From CAZMVU01 sp964569295 (lineage in GTDB: Bacteria; Hydrogenedentota; Hydrogenedentia; Hydrogenedentales; JAGMZX01), in the NCBI GenBank assembly GCA_964569295.1, contig CAZMVU010000048.1, positions 1 to 26,553 of the forward strand: DNA of 26,553 nt, in the 5' to 3' direction. Position 1 is the first letter of the stretch, and every line of letters begins with the position of its first letter. Under the pieces are notes generated by a model. It saw nothing but the letters and a program-made list of their open reading frames with translations. It searched no databases and was not told the DNA's origin. A program made the position numbers and the translations under genes. This document shows positions 26,127-26,553 of this stretch, one piece after another.

Positions 26127-26447
26127 ATGCAGAAGCTTACAGACCGCATGTTCGACCGTCTACTCGTTCACGAGTACATGGGACTGCTCTTTATCGTTGG
26201 CGTGGCAGCCATATGCCTCGCGTCGCTTACGGTTTCCATCGAGAATCTTCAAAACATCAATCCGCGCCTGGACATCTCCCAGTCACAGGAACCCCAATTC
26301 CATTTCTTCCGGTTCATGTTCTTCGCGGTGGGCGGGAGTATCGTGTGGCGCATCTGGTGCGAAGTGACCGTCATCCTGTTCCTGATTCACGGAAAGCTTC
26401 AGCAGTTGACAGAGAGGCCAGGAGAGGCGGCGGCAAGTGATTCTTAG
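26127..26447 (+). CDS. Small two-helix membrane protein, DUF4282-like
   Basis: 106 residues from ATG 26127, chosen for GGGAGG at 26112-26117; a GTG at 26103 falls inside a hairpin and is less likely. Two hydrophobic segments lie at about residues 17-38 (YMGLLFIVGVAAICLASLTV) and 61-88 (FFRFMFFAVGGSIVWRI, then VTVILFLIHGKL). The arrangement of FDRLL near the start and an R-I-x-x-E-x-x-x-x-x-F pattern in the second segment matches what I remember of DUF4282. Function unknown. It is transcribed divergently from the WYL operon and may belong to the same regulon. The last 106 bp of the window after it show no clear feature. Confidence 0.75.
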   Translation: MQKLTDRMFDRLLVHEYMGLLFIVGVAAICLASLTVSIENLQNINPRLDISQSQEPQFHFFRFMFFAVGGSIVWRIWCEVTVILFLIHGKLQQLTERPGEAAASDS

Positions 26448-26553
26448 GAGGCCTGGCCGAGACAGAATCCGTAGGGTTCCGGGATCGCATTTCGGCGCGC
26501 CATAACTACCTACGCGCTAACAAGGCAGGTTCACGTTTGTTAGGACTTCTGGT

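Overview
The window is high-GC bacterial DNA, apparently chromosomal. It is dominated by a complete type I-E CRISPR-Cas locus, followed upstream by a second minus-strand operon that I cannot match to a named system. At the left edge is a secreted lipoprotein with a PASTA domain and a long Gly-Glu repeat. That architecture reminds me of Candidatus Hydrogenedentes and other deep-branching environmental bacteria, but this is only a weak taxonomic hint.

Layout. Positions 1-346 (-): 5' part of the PASTA lipoprotein. 561-1367 (+): hypothetical protein with C-terminal membrane segments. 1588-2391 (+): a 267-residue serine recombinase with a good terminator at 2408-2451. 2608-7942: a CRISPR array of 88 repeats and 87 spacers, transcribed leftwards on the minus strand. 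7988-16820 (-): cas2, cas1, cas6e, cas5e, cas7e, cse2, cse1 and cas3 (listed left to right; transcription runs from cas3 to cas2), tightly packed and mostly overlapping, then running into the array after a gap of only 45 bp. 16821-17294: AT-rich regulatory region and a possible gene remnant. 17295-25994 (-): five closely spaced genes, in transcription order a WYL-domain regulator, a membrane-anchored Hsp70 ATPase, a large HerA/VirB4-like ATPase with a Gly/Ala-rich hydrophobic insert, a protein with a PD-(D/E)XK-like nuclease signature, and an acidic protein sharing its N-terminal module. 26127-26447 (+): divergent small membrane protein resembling DUF4282, separated from the WYL gene by three inverted repeats.

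How the genes work together. Cas1 and Cas2 add spacers. Cas6e cuts the array transcript at the stem-loop of each repeat, leaving an 8-nt handle. Cse1, Cse2, Cas7e, Cas5e and Cas6e form Cascade, which finds targets, and Cas3 degrades them. All key catalytic residues I checked are present, so the system looks functional. Unusually, both Cas1 and Cas2 end in extended tails whose last residues resemble bacterial sliding-clamp-binding peptides. Several spacers are odd: one carries what looks like the 3' end of a different CRISPR repeat, one resembles this array's own repeat, and two target homologous sites in diverged relatives.

The best candidate for an undescribed system is the five-gene operon at 17295-25994. 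WYL regulator, HerA-type ATPase and PD-(D/E)XK nuclease recur in anti-phage defence loci. Here they are joined by a transmembrane Hsp70 and a pair of proteins with a common N-terminal module, next to CRISPR-Cas. The defence role is inference.
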